64,000 nt of DNA from Diplodia intermedia (lineage: Eukaryota; Ascomycota; Dothideomycetes; Botryosphaeriales; Botryosphaeriaceae), in assembly GCA_021495925.1 (NCBI GenBank), contig JAKEKT010000073.1, positions 1 through 64,000 of the forward strand. Direction: 5' to 3'. Each line of letters starts with the position of its first letter. Positions within the stretch are counted from its first letter, which is position 1. Under the pieces are notes generated by a model that was not told the origin of the DNA, made no database searches, and saw only the letters and a list, made by a program, of their open reading frames with translations. Position numbers and translations under genes: made by a program. Below, piece after piece: positions 23,684-34,547 of the stretch.

Positions 23684-26557
23684 TCACCCCCTCCCCGAAG
23701 AAGAACCACCTTGTTCCTGGCTTCCTCTGGGAAACGACGCATGATACATCGAAGTAAGATCATCAAACTCGCCGTTGAAGTCGATACTATCGATGTTGGT
23801 CCAGTCCGGCGACCGGCCCACGGGAGTATGCGTCACGGAACCATCGCGCTCGACGGCCAAAAAGCTCATCTCAGGGTGCGTTGAGCCGTGAGTAGGCAAC
23901 AAGGGTGCAAGGTTTCCTGGCTGCTGTCTCTGGGAGAGTCCGGGAACATCAAAGGCCGGAGGCGCCAGGGTCGCCGTCGGCCACGGACCGGATTGGAAGT
24001 TGTCGACGTCGTCGGTGTGGCTACCCGGCATCACCAGGGAGGGATTGATGACGCCATGCCCTGGAGCAGCAGCAGCAGCAGCAGAATCGGGCATTGCAAA
24101 GCTGGTTGTGGCAGTGCTCGGCCCGGCTGATGTTGAAGGTGCGGCTGCTGCGGCCACTGACGCGCCAGCCTCGTGTTGACGCGGCGGAAGCGGCGGTGGC
24201 GTGGCCGCTTGGCCAGCAGTATCGTGGGCGCGGAAGAGGGCGTAGGACTGCTCCAGGCAATTCTGGACGATGGCTTCGATCTGCCCTTGGAAGAGGCCTG
24301 ACATGAAGAGTTGGTCGATGAAGGTGTAGAAGCTTTGAGCGACCCGGCTGGGCAGATCTTCGTGCATGAAAGTCTGGAAGCGGTCGTAGAAATCCATACC
24401 CTGCAGCTCGTCGCGGTTCACCCACCCTGGAGATATTGGTCAGAAATGCTCAAGTGAGGATCAGGAGTGCGAGCGGAAGCTTACATGGCGGTGGGATCTC
24501 GTGCTCAGGATCTGAAGGGAAAAGAATGCCCCAGATGGCCCTCCATTTGTCCTCGAGACGCTGGCTCCGCATGCGTCCCTTGAGCTCCTCGGCCTGCGCA
24601 AGGTTATATCCGTCAACAAGCGGCGGCTCTTGGATCTGCACACATATTTGGTCGACACGGAGATGGTCGTCTAATTCCTTTTGCTTTTTGAACACGAGGT
24701 AGCAACGTGAACAACGGATGGAACAGTTATGAACTCGGTCCAAATGCTCTCTACAAATATGGTTAGCTGTGAAGGGCAATATCAGCGGTAGTAAGAACTT
24801 ACTTCATCTTTGTGACGTCTTTGAATCCGTTCTGGAAACACGAGTGGTTCTTTGGAGGGCTTCGCGGGTTACGTTTGAAGTACGGACACGCGATCCTTCG
24901 GCCCCTGTGGCCGGGATGGGGACTCGGAGATCTGCATTGTTTTGGGCCTCCCCGCTGTTCGCCCTCGTCATCGCTCTCATTCCCGTCATTATCAGGTGAG
25001 CTAGTGCCTCTGTTTTTCCGCTTCCCAGTGACGTAGGCACCGGTACGCCCTTCGTCATGACTGGCTGGGGCGCGAGATCGCTTACCATGGGCTCGGTTGT
25101 CAGACGAGCCCTGGTCGGCAGAGGTAGGACTATCTTCGAGCTCTGTTGCCAGGAAACGACAGCCATCGTAGTCTTGCAATGCCTCTTGCTTAGGCGTCCA
25201 CTCCTCTATGGAAGGCAAGGAGGTCAATGGGTCAGGGGACTCAGTTTTCATAGTGCCTGCGCAACCGAACAATGATGCCGTTGGCGGAGGAAGTCCGAGG
25301 CTCCTGTCATTGGCCATGTAAACCATAAGACGCTGGAAAAGATATTTCTTGGCCGGGCGCAAAAACTTCTCCAAGCAGTCCCGCTGGAGAAGCTCCTGGG
25401 AATCGTGCGAGTCATCTGAGAGAGACGCATTGTCATCATACTCAGACGAACTGTCATCAGGGTCTCCCTTGTCACTGGGCGGAGTTGGTTGGTGGTCATT
25501 GGAAGGTGCAGAAGAGTCCGGTTCAGAAGGCTCTTGGATGGTGTCGCTGTTGTCGGCATCGTCGTTGTTGGGCTCGTGTGAAGATGCCTGAGCACCTCCA
25601 TGGACCCCCTGTGAAGAGCTCTCACGGGACATTGCAACGACAGAACTGGGAGCTGAATAAGGGACGGGGCAAGGGATGTTTGAAACAAGCTGATGGTTAA
25701 TGGGAAAATAAGTCGCATCAGAACGAGCGACAGGAGGTGGAGGCATGGACGTGAGTGGAGCATATGAGAGAGCTCCCGGACTGCACAGAGGTGACTCCGT
25801 AATAAGAGCATCAGAAGGGGTGATGGCTGTATCAGAGAGCTGAGAGCACCGGTACTGACTGTGGCTCATGCATACGCGTTAACGGCACAGCTCAGCTCGC
25901 TTAGGGGCCCCATGACAAGACGAAGGAAGTGGCTTACAGTTGTTGCATAGCGGGCACCGGTGGATCTATTTCTAGATCTGGCGTCGTAATTTCTGTTGAG
26001 GCTGAGGCGCCGGTGCTCTCCGAAATGGTAGTCATCGCGCGCCCAGATTCCTCCGGCGTGGGCATGATTGGCCCCGCGTACTGCTCATGGGTGCTGGAGA
26101 CATGAAAGCGTTCAGGATCGGTCGCGTCCGAGGTATGCGGGTGATTGGCCAGATGCTGTTGACGTGCCGCATGTTCAAGGCGGAGATCGGCTGTGCCTTG
26201 AATGACTGATGTGCTTAATGAACTGGCGCTGCTGCTTCCATGCGTGCCGGCTGTGGAACTGCTTCCGTTGCTCCCGTGACTGGTTGCAGAGAACTCGGAG
26301 CAAATCGAGTTGTGCCTGAATGTGTCCTGGAAGCGATGAGCAGGGGCGGGACTCCCGGTCCGAGTGCGAGAGAGGTTCTGCCGGCGATATTCGGTACGGC
26401 CAATAAGGTCGAAAGCATCCTCGCCGGGTTTGATACCAGCGGCATCGGACTGAAGGAAGCGGTTGACGATCTTGAATCTCTTGATGGCCTGCTGGCCCCT
26501 GCTGAACCTTTCCGGCTTCGGATCCGGAGCTGACATGTCGGACAAGGCGTGCGGCAT
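23684..26557 (-). CDS. Long tandem zinc-finger protein, family copy C
   Basis: Four exons, 26557-25938, 25858-24803, 24750-24485 and 24426-23684, sum to 894 residues in frame. The first 200 residues are Ser/Thr-rich and disordered-looking; exon 2 has an acidic region (SEYDDNASLSDDSHDSQ), a helical patch (LEKFLRPAKKYLFQRLMVYM) and basic KRKNR before finger 1 (CPYFKRNP...C..GF..VTKMK). Exon 3 (266 nt) codes KEHLDRVH, finger 2 (RCSRC..H.....C), LEDKWRAIWGILFP and PPP. Exon 4 gives WW, the helix AIVQNCLEQSYALF, an alanine-rich linker and an acidic tail (DWTNIDSIDFNGEFDD). It is two to three times longer than the other copies because of the added N-terminal exons. ATGs at 26557 and 26536 are both possible starts. 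Likely nuclear regulator (inference). Confidence 0.8.
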
Positions 26558-27696
26558 GCAACCGATTTCCACTCAAGTGAAGGGCAAAATGGAAGGAACG
26601 CGTGGTCCGTGGCGATTATCCGTGTTTCAACAAGGCTGAAGCCTGTTGGAGAGTCAGAAATCGCGGCATGGCCGGGAGGCGCAGGTTAAGTAGCGCATTA
26701 GTAGCTGGGGAAGAAGGGGGGGATTGCGTTCGACAACGCTTCTCGCGCCAGACTGGACAGGCGTCAGATGAGTGCGCGCTACGCCAGTAGGGAGCGACAG
26801 GAAGTGGCGGTGCCAGGCAGGCTGAGGCAGACGGGGGAGGCTTTGCACAGAGGCAGCAAGCTACCCGCATTTGATCACCGCGCCGTCGAATCAGAGGGTC
26901 AGAATCACGCCCCCAGCTGGCCTCAGGCCTGGAACGCGGCTTAGGAAGCGCAGGCAACCAAAGCAGGCGAGCAGGCGATAAGAGCAATACGAGCATGACG
27001 ACAGCGTGGCCAGGAGTCGCTGCTGGCCGGTCGGGCGGTCGGGCTGGCGGGCTGGTTCCTGTGGGTTTTGAGATCTGCCTTGGCCGGCAGATGGGCCGCC
27101 AGATTGGCGACGTGCGCCTCTGCGCATCACACGCCGTCACACGCATGTGCGTTGTAGCTGTGCCTTGCGCCGAAAACCCACAGACTGCGCCACATGCGCT
27201 CCCGCGCACTGGAGTTTTAGGGCGGAATGAGTAACTGGGTGTTTGTGAGTTGAAACCTTGGTCTTCAAAAGGGAGCAGAAATCGACCCTCTCCGCCGGTT
27301 GCCTGCGCAACTGAGCACTAAGGAGCCACTTATCCCGCCCGGCAGCGCACATGCCCAGACGTTTGTGGCTCATGCGGGAGCTCGCCCTTTTGCAGATGGG
27401 TGAACAACCAGGTGCCTGGCTCCCGAATCCCGCAGCTCTCAGTGGTTTGCCGCCGCGCACTGGGCCCAAAACCCACATTGCGCGACTGAGCATCAGGGTG
27501 AAAGGGCGATTAGGCAGAGCCCGCTAAACATCCAAGGCGTTTCGCCCTCGTCCTCCGAGCGCAGCTGCGACCTACCGACCATGGACGTATATATTCCCTT
27601 TGAATCTCTTCACCGTGCCTGCTATCATCAACACCTCACTTGACCTTGTTGTCTCTCCACGGCGAAGTTGACAGCAGAGGAAACTCATCGATCGTC
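26558..27696. other. Divergent promoter region
   Basis: Lies between copy C (minus) and the small cysteine-rich gene (plus). No gene. A cluster of TGCGC-type hexamers occurs at about 27110-27210, and a TATA box is present at 27588. Confidence 0.5.
27588..27595 (+). promoter_or_regulatory. TATA box of small cysteine-rich gene
   Basis: TATATATT, 102 bases upstream of the ATG at 27697 and followed by a pyrimidine-rich leader typical of fungal 5' UTRs. Confidence 0.5.
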
Positions 27697-28170
27697 ATGT
27701 CTTCCTACCAAACCACCATCCCGGCCGGCAACACTCTTCCCGGCGACAACGCCTATTATTGCTGCAACTGCTTGTACGGGCCCATGATGTTGGACTGGCA
27801 CCCTGCTTGCATCGAGTGCGGCACGCCAGCCTGCGATGGCTGCTCGACTGTCAGCCTCAGCCAAAACAATTCCGGCCATCTTCCTGAGTCCGCGCCCCAA
27901 GACCAGACCGACCCACGAGACCCTTACGGCGCGTCAATCCTCGGGTATGCTCCCAGTCCGACGCATTGGTGTCGCGCATAGCTTACGCAAGCCAGCCTCA
28001 ACAGCACCCCATCGCCCATGATGGACCGCTTTCTCCAAGAAGAGCCGAACGCTACCGAGCGCTTGTTGTCCGGGGCTGTGTCGCGCAGCTTGACAGGCTT
28101 CCAAGAGGAGGTGGAAGGGATCGTGAGGCAGATGCAATACGGCGGAGACGAGACCAGGCCGAGGATGTGA
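27697..28170 (+). CDS. Small cysteine-rich zinc-binding-type protein, paralogue 1
   Basis: Exons 27697-27944 and 27996-28170 give 140 residues. The 51-nt intron has donor GTATGC, an AGCTTACG branch and a GCCAG acceptor. The core is YCCNCLYGPM followed, 12 residues after the CNC cysteine, by CIECGTPACDGC: a CCxC-x2-GPM-x7-C-x2-C-x4-C-x2-C arrangement fit for a small treble-clef or ribbon zinc site. The second exon codes an amphipathic stretch (MMDRFLQEEPNATERLLSGA). The same cysteine spacing, the same GPM and the same intron position (after a PYG motif, phase 2) occur in the gene at 34548-34995, so the two are paralogues. Similar uncharacterised proteins are, as I recall, common in Pezizomycotina. 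No signal peptide is seen; the function is unknown. Confidence 0.75.
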
Positions 28171-28990
28171 TGGTCTCACGAAGCATGGCACGACTAAGAT
28201 ACCACGGGAAGATTGGATGATTTACGGCGCAGGGTGTTCAAAACATGATGTATGATAGCAGGAGGACCACGATTGTACTGTACAAATAAGGGCTGTTTCA
28301 GTGGACACTTAGCCGATCGAGTTTGTTTTTGTTTGCTGCCAGCGAAAGACATGGGCATGAGGTGACGTCCCGGCGGGAGAGGTCAAAGCGGTGGTCCCGG
28401 GCTACATGGAAGCTAAAGAAGCTCTGGACCCTAGGGTGCGCCGGTCGGCCTCATAAGGCTGCAAGCCACCGTCGAGACGTCGAGACGCGGACAGGTGCGC
28501 GCGGGCATGTCGTCGTGTGCGCTGAGCCGCCCGACGACTGGCAAACACTGAGGCCATGCTCATGCGCTGTCGAAAGGAACTTGGGGACGTGGAGCGGCGA
28601 TGGCCGGGAGCAGTGAAAAAGTGTGAAGGTTGTGAAGCGGAGATGGAGCGGGGAAGATGTTAGCGCGGCCGCAACCGACAGCGGCTCATCTCCGGGTAAG
28701 CGCTGTGGCTGCCATCTAGACCAACCCAACCCTGTCTCCAGCCAACTTCTTGCGTGTTACATCAGCCATTCGTCGCCCACGGCTATGACGCACGCTGTCG
28801 CTTCGCCCTTTCCATCCCAGCGCCGCGACTCGAGCCAGCGTGCGCCATCAGACGTCATGCACGCCGCTGTCTTGGGCTGCATGCCAGCTTCTGGCCACCG
28901 CGCTCCCTCTTTCTCATATCCCTTTTGCATAGAGCTGCATTGCTCTTTTTGGTTTCTCGTCCGTCTACTTTCTTTCTGGCTGGTGCAGTC
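28171..28990. other. Intergenic/promoter region
   Basis: No gene seen. The last 200 bases before the DUF1989 start are pyrimidine-rich (TTTCTTTCTGG), as in fungal leaders. Confidence 0.5.
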
Positions 28991-29229
28991 ATGCTCGCAC
29001 ACTCAGGAATGACCGGAGAGAGGCAGAGTGTGCCTGCGCGTCACGGCATCGCCACTTTTGTGCCCAAGGGCCACTCCATCAAAGTCATAAACACCTACGG
29101 CAGTCAGGTCATCAGCACCTGGGTCTTCGCCCTCCACAAGCCCCCGAACGCAGAGTCTGAAGCCGAGGAGAGAGCCGAGGAGGAAGCCTTCAACCAAGCC
29201 CAGCGGGAGGCCGAAAGAGAGGTCATCGC

Positions 29230-29261
<32 letters not shown>

Positions 29262-31370
29262 CCGCCACTGCCGATACACAGCCTAGCGATATCACATCCG
29301 AAGTGATCGCTGAAAACCAAGAAGAACCCATCGCGAATCAAGAGACGCCCCCCAAGGATGAGCCCCAAGCGGGACAAGCGATGGCCAATGCTGAGGCTTC
29401 AACTGGGCCGGCAGCCAAATCTACCGTCCAGACTGTAGACGGCAAAAAAGTGCGCTCCTGGACATCCTACGTCCCTTCCGTTCCCTCTGTATCTGCATTG
29501 AGATACCGAAACAAAGCGCCTGCTGCACAAGCGAACAAGGATGCTGTCAAATCCAGCGAGGGGCAAGTGGGAGAAAGCTCGAAGGAAAGTGCTGAGACCA
29601 ACCCAGATGAAAAAAAGGAAGAAGGCACAGAAAGCAGAGATCCGGACAAGATTGAAGCAACGGCAGCTGAAAGCGCAGACTCTACTGCCCATGCGGACGA
29701 TGAAGGGCTCAAGGTTGCAGGAACAGTTACCCCATCGGAGACGGAGGACGACTATGCGGACGCAAAGTCAGTTCAGTCCTCACGGAGCTGGGGCTCCTAC
29801 CTTCCCTCGATCCGCTCGAGGGCAAGAGCTGCCTCCGGGAAGGACTCGAAATCCGGCGCCGACGACAAATTAGACAAAGCGAACCAGAGGACTTGGCTGT
29901 CGTATCTGCCCTCTGGCACCTCCTTCACTTCCTACCTCCCCAGCAACAGCAAAGACGCCCTCTCCGCCTTCGCCTCCTCCCACCACCGCGACCCCGCCAA
30001 GTCCTACGCCGAGCAGCTCTACGAGTTCTCCAAGACCCCCGTTGGAGCCGCCAGCCTCTCAGGTAAGTTATAGATCGTCTCTCATGAACCCCACGCGCTG
30101 ACCCCCTCCTCTTCCAGTCGCCACCGGCTCCGGCACCGCCGGCTCCCTCTACGCCGCCTACAGCGCCTACACCAAGCTGCAAGCCTCGCAACGCATCACG
30201 GGACCGATGGAGTACCTCTCGCTCCCGCACACCATCGACGCGCTGCAAAAGCTCTCCCCCGAGCCCGGCGACACGCTGCTCTCGAATCTGCACGAGCCGC
30301 TCCTCACCCTCCTCGACGACACGTCTCCTCCAGCAACAACAAATACCACCGCCGAGTCTACCACCGCCGCCCCAATCCCCCTACGCCACGGCACCTTCCT
30401 TCCGGCATGCGACCCGACGACGTACCGCAACCTCGCCGGCCCCGACGGCAACGGCGAGGAGCACGGCTCGTGCGCCGAGAACCTGGTGCTCGCGCTGCAG
30501 GAGTTCAACAAGTCGACGGGCCTGAAGGGCGCGCGCACGGTGGGCGCGGACGTGACGATCAACAGCGCGCCGGTGCCGCTGAGCCTGTTCATGAACACGA
30601 GCGTGCAGCAGCAACAGCAGCAGCGTGGCAGCGGGAACGTCGTCGTCGAGGAGCCGAGGAAGTTCGAGGGCGGCAGGTGGGGCAAGGGCGGCGAGAAGGG
30701 CGGGTGGGTCAAGTTCAGGGCGGAGAGGGACGTGGTGGTGGTGATGAGCGCGTGTCCGATGGACGAGGGGCCGATGAACGGGGGCAGGTGCATGGCGGCG
30801 AACTTTGTGGTCGAGGAGCCGGTCGGTGAGGGCAGGGAAGAGGGAGAGGCGACAAAGGTGGGGGAGGAGGAGGAGAAGGGGAAGAAGGTGGAGCAGAAGG
30901 GACCCGCGAAGGCCAAGGTGCAGACGTCGAGCGAGAAGATCAATGCGAAGAAGGTGGAGGCTAAGAAGGGACTGGCGAAGGAAGAGCCTAAGAAGATGCC
31001 GGCGAAGGAAGAGCCTAAGAAGGTGCCGGCGAAGAAGCCTGCTCCTGCTGCGACGGCGCCGCCGCCGGAGGTGAAGGGGAAGAGGAGGGATAGCGCTCTG
31101 GGTGTCACTGAGGGCACGCAGCCGAAGTTGAAGAAACCTCCAGTCATACAGAGGGCGAAGAGCGCGGTCGAGGGAAGGGTGAAGAGTCCGGTTCCGGATA
31201 GGGTCAAGAGTCCAATCGGGGATCGAGCGAAGAGCCCGGTCTCTGGTGTGCAGTCACCGCGCACCGGGGCCTCGACCCCGTCCTCGGACACGATACGGAA
31301 CACGCCAAAGCCTGGGAAGAAGAAGCCGAAGAAGTTGGAGCGACGCAGTTCGTCGATGGCTCCCGCTTGA
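28991..31370 (+). CDS. DUF1989 (urea carboxylase-associated) protein with large disordered insertion and tail
   Basis: Exons 28991-30062 and 30118-31370 (intron GTAAGT...CTTCCAG) give 774 residues. The DUF1989 domain is split. Its start (VPARHGIATFVPKGHSIKVI, residues about 14-60) is followed by about 280 residues of low complexity with a (CAG)10 glutamine run and three repeated serine-tyrosine motifs (RSWTSYVPS, RSWGSYLPS, RTWLSYLPS). The domain then resumes with MEYLSLPHTIDALQKLSP, GSCAENLVLALQEFN, VGADVTINSAPVPLSLFMN and FRAERDVVVVMSACPMD. A Lys/Pro/Glu-rich tail of about 180 residues follows, with KSPVPDRVKSP-type repeats. Bacterial DUF1989 proteins accompany urea carboxylase; the fungal reaction is not established to my knowledge. 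ATG 29009 is an alternative start. Insert and tail suggest scaffolding or phospho-regulation (inference). Confidence 0.85.
29231..29260 (+). repeat. (CAG)10 trinucleotide repeat
   Basis: Ten CAG codons in the low-complexity insertion of the DUF1989 protein, coding a polyglutamine run. It is likely to vary in length between strains. Confidence 0.95.
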
Positions 31371-32037
31371 TTGGATGTGGAGATGGTGTTGGAGTTGACG
31401 ACGACGGGACGTTGGGACCAGATTGCTTCTATCACATGACGGTCGGCAAGCTTGTCTTTGAGCATTGAGTTTACTTGTTTCTGTTTCTCTCATGACTAAT
31501 TTTCTTGTTCCTGGCACTCCGGATAATATTGCCAGCAGGGAGGAGAATACCCGTGCCAGCGTCGTCCCTGATTGGTGGAGAATGGTCTTGGCGTCGTCAT
31601 CTTGCATTGTTCCCTGGGCGTCCATCAGCCTCCCGCATGTGTCCAGCACGCATCGGGAGTGGTTGACTGGGCTGTATATCTACAATTCTCCTTTTCAGCT
31701 CTCTTACCTAATGTTAAGCGTGTCAATCGTAGCCTTGAATCCAAGCCTGTGGCGCGGCGATGGCGCAATGGACCACGACGGAGCGGTTCGGCACGCATTC
31801 GCCCGGTTCTTTCTCCGCCTTCTCGGTTGGTACTCGTATTGGACTACCCCGCAACCTCCGCAGATCATCGCCTCGTCCGACCTCATCCCACAATCCACCG
31901 GAGAAAATACTTAAGGGGCAAAACTTGGTTTCTTCGGCTCTCAGCCATGTTAACATGAGGTTATATAGAGACCGCGAGCCCGCCCCGAGGCCATTGGGTC
32001 TTTTCCAGCTCAGAACCACCACCAACCCGCCTCCAAT
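31371..32037. other. Intergenic/promoter region
   Basis: No gene. It holds a TATA-like element at 31963 and the pyrimidine/CCACC-rich leader of the GH79 gene. Confidence 0.5.
31963..31968 (+). promoter_or_regulatory. TATA-like element of GH79 gene
   Basis: TATATA within GGTTATATAGAG, 70-75 bases upstream of the ATG at 32038. Confidence 0.4.
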
Positions 32038-33690
32038 ATGGTTCCGAACGCCGGCATCATGCCACTTGCCGCCCGGGCCTTGAGCCTCGCGGCAACGAAC
32101 AAAGTCAGCAACGTGTCCGTGCCCTCGGACCTCTCGACCAGGGTGCTGCTGCCGGATGCGTACGGCTACTCGATGGAGCCGGTGTGGGTGGAAGACTACC
32201 TCAAGTCGGACCTGGCGACGAACCTCATGGCCGCCATCGCCAACGTGACGGGCAAGCCCGCGCCGTTCCGCATCGGCGGCAACACGGCGGACCAGACGTA
32301 CCTGCACCCGGACCTCAACGTCACCTCCATCTCGATCCCGACGCCGGCGACGGCGCAGTACTTCAACATCAGCCCGGCCTGGTACGACACGTGGGCCGAC
32401 TACTTCCCCGCGGGGACCGACCTGATCTACACGCTGAACCTGCACGTCAACACGTCGGCGTGGGCCAACGCCCTCGCCGAGGCCGAGGCGGTGCACGCGG
32501 CGCTCGGCGACAAGCTGACGCTGTTCGAGCTGGGCAACGAGATCGACCACTTCATCAGCAAGGGCTGGCGGGCCGAAGGGTGGGACGTGGCGCAGTACAG
32601 CGAGCAGTGGCGCAACATCACGGGCCAGATCGTCGCGACCGACTGGTACCGGGCGGACGCGACGCCGCCCAAGTTCCAGGCGGCCGTGTTCGCGGACCCG
32701 CCGTGGGTGCCGGACCAGCAGGACGAGCTCGACGACTTCGACATCGTCAACCTGACGGCCGCCGGCGGCGGGCTCGTCGACCCGGGCCTGATCAGCTCGT
32801 ACGCGGTGCACCTGTACCCGCAGAGCACGTGCGACACGGAGCGCTGGCACCGCATGCGCCTCGACCTGCTGTCCAACCACACGACGCTCTGGCTCAACGT
32901 GTCGCAGTACGGGCCGCAGGTGGCGGCGGCCGACGCGGCGGGCGCGCCGCTCGTGCTGGGCGAGACCAACTCGATCAGCTGCTCGGGCCGCAGCGGCATC
33001 AGCGACACGTTCGGCGCCGCGCTGTGGGGCGTCGACTACGTGCTGATGGCCGCCAGCATCGGCGTCGAGAAGACCTACTTCCACCTCGGCGCCCAGAGCG
33101 AGTACTCGGGCTTCGTGCCCGTCCCGTACGCGTACAAGAACGAGAGCCTGCAGGCCGGCATCCGCCCGGGCTTCTACGCGCACTACTTCCTCGCCCACGT
33201 GCTGGCGCGGCCCGAGGGACGCAATCTCAGCATCGCCGCGCTGCCCGGAGCGAACAGCTCGGATTTCAGCGGGTACGCCGTGTATGGCGGCGGCGGCGGC
33301 GGCGACGACGAAGGGACGGCGAATGCGTTGCGGAAACTCGTCTTCCTCGACATGGGCGTGTGGAACGGCACGCGGGGGCTCGCCAACCCCAGCACGCTGT
33401 CCGCCACGGACGGCGCGCAGTTCAGCAACGGCACGCGGCCGACCCGCCTCCTCGGCGTCGCGCAGACCGGGTGGGACGAGGGCGTCGAGGTAAGCGTCGT
33501 CAGGCTGAGCGCGCCCGGGACGAACGCCAAGAGCGAGGTGACGGTCGGCGGCGTCGCGTTCGACGCGGGCACGGGCGCCAAGGTCGGAGACGTGCGGGCG
33601 GAGACGCTGACGGTGGGCAAGGGCGGCGTGGTGAGCCTTGAGATGGTCCAGGCGGAGGCGGTGCTGCTGGAGCTGCAGGCCGGTGGTTGA
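32038..33690 (+). CDS. Glycoside hydrolase family 79 (beta-glucuronidase-like)
   Basis: Intronless, 550 residues, very GC-rich. GH79 enzymes release glucuronic or 4-O-methyl-glucuronic acid from glycans such as arabinogalactan. Motifs in order are FRIGGNTADQT (substrate-binding block), ELGNEID with the acid/base Glu at about residue 168, and VLGETNSISC with the nucleophile Glu at about 309. A C-terminal beta-sandwich region (after about 410) contains a Gly run (GGGGGGDDEG) in a loop. There are more than ten Asn-X-Ser/Thr sites, which fits a secreted glycoprotein. However, the predicted N-terminus (MVPNAGIMPLAARALSLAAT) is a poor signal peptide and lacks the usual linker, so the true start may be the second ATG or an upstream exon. 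The family call is strong; the exact substrate is not readable. Confidence 0.9.
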   Translation: MVPNAGIMPLAARALSLAATNKVSNVSVPSDLSTRVLLPDAYGYSMEPVWVEDYLKSDLATNLMAAIANVTGKPAPFRIGGNTADQTYLHPDLNVTSISIPTPATAQYFNISPAWYDTWADYFPAGTDLIYTLNLHVNTSAWANALAEAEAVHAALGDKLTLFELGNEIDHFISKGWRAEGWDVAQYSEQWRNITGQIVATDWYRADATPPKFQAAVFADPPWVPDQQDELDDFDIVNLTAAGGGLVDPGLISSYAVHLYPQSTCDTERWHRMRLDLLSNHTTLWLNVSQYGPQVAAADAAGAPLVLGETNSISCSGRSGISDTFGAALWGVDYVLMAASIGVEKTYFHLGAQSEYSGFVPVPYAYKNESLQAGIRPGFYAHYFLAHVLARPEGRNLSIAALPGANSSDFSGYAVYGGGGGGDDEGTANALRKLVFLDMGVWNGTRGLANPSTLSATDGAQFSNGTRPTRLLGVAQTGWDEGVEVSVVRLSAPGTNAKSEVTVGGVAFDAGTGAKVGDVRAETLTVGKGGVVSLEMVQAEAVLLELQAGG

Positions 33691-34547
33691 ATGGTGGGCT
33701 GGATGTGGGCGTGTTCATGTGGTCGGTTTCGCATGCGATTTAATGTGGGTCCGCTGTGGGTAGATGTGTAAACGGAATGTGTAGCCTGACAACGAATCAT
33801 TGGGGAAACGGGGGGGAAGGGGCGGTGTCGTTGAGGGCTTCAGCCTTGTCGTCCAGCGGTGACGCCGGTGAGCCGACGCAGCGCAGAGCCGCATCGCCTA
33901 GCCGGCTGTTGCCTACATACATATCCGATGACCCGCTGACTCTTGCTTCCTTCCTTCCTAGACTCTTCCATCGAGGCTTCTTTTTTCTGACGTCATGCTC
34001 AGCCTTCCCTCGTGACCGGGCTGTTGTTCAGCCTTGTTGGCCCAAACCCTTGTGCGAACCATGTGGGCGTAACCCACAACCTCGTCGCTGGAAAACCATT
34101 CGGCCCTTGCCTCCCATGCTCTTGGTGGTGTGCAAGTGGCGCAGTACGCTCAGGGGGAAAGTCGACAGCCTCTGTTCCGCGCTGACAAAGCAAAGGTTAT
34201 GTGGGGAGGTAAGCGAAAAAGTATCAATCTGCATTGTTCCAACCCAGCGAATATATGTGAACACAAATGAAGAAGTGAAAAACGAAGCGAAAGCAAGTAT
34301 CCAAACCCCCAAATTCTACAAGAACAGTAGCCTGGTTCGCACCAGCTTCCTTGCAATTCTACTCCCCCCTTGCGCCTCGTCTATTGAGGTATCATGAACG
34401 CTACGGCCACAGAAACTTTGACCTCCCAGTTGACAATGGGAAAACTCGATCGGAGGAGCGGTTTTTGCTCCTGTCGATATTATCCGTGGAGGCGTGGCTA
34501 AGAACTGTCAGTTTAGTATCGTGGCGGGATTTGGGAGTCACTCACCG
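33691..34547. other. Intergenic, no gene seen
   Basis: 3' flanks of the GH79 gene (plus) and the second small cysteine-rich gene (minus). No supportable coding region. Confidence 0.5.

Noticed and set aside
31723..33198. Long open frame antisense to the GH79 gene
   Set aside because: Arg/Val/Gly-rich product with no motif; explained by high GC at third codon positions of the sense gene, which has full family motifs.
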